Shown here one piece after another: positions 6,925 to 8,038 of a DNA stretch of 8,038 nt. Both the position numbers and the translations under genes were made by a program. How positions within the stretch are numbered: the first letter of the stretch is position 1; every line of letters begins with the position of its first letter. The notes below the pieces were generated by a model, which saw nothing but the letters and a program-made list of their open reading frames with translations, ran no database searches and had not been told where the DNA came from. The DNA is from Thiodiazotropha sp040507245 (GTDB lineage Bacteria; Pseudomonadota; Gammaproteobacteria; Chromatiales; Chromatiaceae): positions 1-8,038 of the forward strand of contig JBEVVH010000160.1 in assembly GCA_040507245.1 (NCBI GenBank). Direction: 5' to 3'.

Positions 6925-7773
6925 TCAACGACAGCGATCCCGTTGCATCGATTCGAAGAACGCTTGATTCGAACGGTAGAAATATACCCGGGTGAACGCG
7001 GTGTCACGAATGATGTCGCAGGTGTTGGGTAGCACTGGCAGATTCTGTGATTCCCGGGCCTGCACATCCGATGGAGTCACACTGCAACCGCGTATCGCAC
7101 CCAGAAAACGCGACAACTGTTGTTCCGGTTCATCGAGGGTCAGCATCCGGTAGAGCGGACCCGCTTCACTACTGCCTTTGAACAGTCCGACCTGGAGCAA
7201 TCGCACTACCGCATCACACCCACGAAAATCATCCAGCCGGATGCGCCGGCATACGCCGGGTAGTTCATAATTGATCAGCCCGGTATCCGCATAGACTTTA
7301 CCATTCTTGATCAACCGACCCTGGGTCTGTGAGCGGTAGGCAACCGGATTGACCAGTTCGTTATAGCCACCGGGAAATCGCTCCGCGCTACCGTCGGCGC
7401 GGTGTAACAGGATGTCATGCGCCAGCATGGCCTGTCGGTCCTGCGGATCCGACACATCGGTCACCCGGTCCGTATCGCTCAGGCGACAGGCGATACCGGT
7501 ATGTTTCCCGTCATAGTAGTGATGGATTGCGGTATTCGGTGCGTTGGAGAAATAGACCGAGGGTCCGTACGAGATGTTCGACGGCAAGCCGCCTTCTCCG
7601 GCTTGCTGAGCCCGCTTCAGTCCCAGCAGCCTACCCTGCAGATAGAGCCGTCGCTGTTGATCGAGTTCGAGGGTCTTAAGTGATTTTTGCGTGTCATCGA
7701 TGAGGGTTTCAATTGAGTAAGGCAGGCCCTCGAGAAACCCGGGATTGACCTGCAAGCGAGTCTTCGATCTCAT
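6925..7773 (-). CDS. Unrecognised protein with six cysteines, start uncertain
   Basis: I do not recognise this family. From the ATG at 7771-7773 it has 282 residues. It opens with a charged segment, then a predicted helical stretch (about 19-57, rich in Q, K, E, R and L, including LDQQRRLYLQGRLLGLKRAQ). A mixed alpha/beta body follows, with aromatic-rich SYGPSVYFSNAP and HHYYDGKHTGIAC and the segment FPGGYNELVNP. There are six cysteines (about 96, 175, 186, 230, 252, 281), an even number that would suit disulfides in an exported protein. However, no signal peptide or membrane segment is visible. No start has a good ribosome site: ATG 7773, GTG 7800 and TTG 7803 are all in frame, and the frame stays open upstream to TGA at 7897-7899. 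The N-terminus may therefore be misassigned or lost. It converges with the surface-protein gene at a distance of 88 bp. Confidence 0.65.
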   Translation of the reverse strand: MRSKTRLQVNPGFLEGLPYSIETLIDDTQKSLKTLELDQQRRLYLQGRLLGLKRAQQAGEGGLPSNISYGPSVYFSNAPNTAIHHYYDGKHTGIACRLSDTDRVTDVSDPQDRQAMLAHDILLHRADGSAERFPGGYNELVNPVAYRSQTQGRLIKNGKVYADTGLINYELPGVCRRIRLDDFRGCDAVVRLLQVGLFKGSSEAGPLYRMLTLDEPEQQLSRFLGAIRGCSVTPSDVQARESQNLPVLPNTCDIIRDTAFTRVYFYRSNQAFFESMQRDRCR

Positions 7774-7896
7774 GAAAGATTTTGGGACATCCAAGTCCAC
7801 CAAAATCGATTCGATCTTTGACAGCCTATTAGTGCCCCGGCCGTCCCGGTCACTGACACTACGCGATGACTTCGCAAGCTCGTCACCGCTCCGTTG

Positions 7897-8038
7897 TCAG
7901 CTCCCGAATGACTGGACGTCGCGTTCGGATGCGATCTTTGGATCCCCTTTGGCGCCTACGGCTCGTCGGGTTTCCAGTATCGCCTCGCGACTACCGGGGA
8001 CTACCCGCCTTCGCTTCGCTTTCCCTGGCTGGCAGCGA
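7897..8038 (-). other. Doubtful open frame entering from the right edge
   Basis: On the minus strand, codons from 8037 down to the TGA at 7897-7899 are open for 46 residues, rich in arginine, lysine and glycine (it includes KAKRRRVVPGSREAILETRR). This could be the C-terminus of a gene beyond the window or chance in GC-rich repeat DNA. It is in the same frame as the six-cysteine gene, separated from it by the TGA. No family is recognised. Confidence 0.15.
7989..8004. repeat. Short direct repeat GACTAC-N4-GACTAC
   Basis: GACTAC occurs at 7989-7994 and 7999-8004, separated by CGGG, followed closely by TTCGCTTCGCT at 8010-8020. The surrounding stretch also has CGGGT (7967-7971) and ACCCG (8003-8007), which could pair over a distance. 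It may belong to an intergenic repeat cut off by the window edge. Confidence 0.25.

Noticed and set aside
7762..7862. Alternative minus-strand frame reading ALIGC, like a lipoprotein lipobox, just upstream of the six-cysteine gene
   Set aside because: The hydrophobic part is too short and weak, there is no ATG or ribosome site, and the frame stops before it could join the gene without a frameshift.

Overview
The window looks like chromosomal DNA of a moderately GC-rich gammaproteobacterium. The reasons are a single-chain pyruvate carboxylase, a secreted multidomain protein with a choice-of-anchor U domain and a GlyGly-CTERM-like tail (a sorting signal known mainly from gammaproteobacteria that encode rhombosortase), and a REP-type palindrome of a kind scattered through many gammaproteobacterial genomes. 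The lineage is inferred. No rRNA, tRNA, phage or transposase gene is present to fix it.

Layout. 1-215: non-coding DNA with two imperfect inverted repeats, one of them REP-like, downstream of pyc. 216-3671 (-): complete pyruvate carboxylase, with a recognisable promoter, a leader stem-loop and a Shine-Dalgarno site between 3672 and 3741. 3742-4187: divergent intergenic region with small inverted and direct repeats but no convincing gene. 4188-6836 (+): an 882-residue exported protein with a signal peptide, two Ig-like modules, an HYR-like module, a thrombospondin-3-like calcium loop, a choice-of-anchor U domain, an acidic linker and a penta-glycine tract. 6925-7773 (-, start uncertain): an unrecognised protein with six cysteines, convergent with the previous gene. 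7804-8038: DNA with short repeats and a doubtful open frame running in from the right edge.

The genes do not form a pathway. Pyruvate carboxylase is central metabolism (anaplerotic oxaloacetate supply) and is transcribed away from the surface-protein gene. The 882-residue protein and the six-cysteine protein converge and share an 88-bp spacer.

The most notable observation is at the end of the 882-residue gene. The frame stops at TGA (6834-6836) right after the glycine tract. In the same frame beyond that stop lie a short hydrophobic stretch and an arginine cluster, which are the missing parts of a C-terminal sorting and anchoring signal. The protein therefore seems to have lost its anchor through an in-frame stop, unless that UGA is read through, recoded or a base-call error. 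No defence, CRISPR or mobile system was found.
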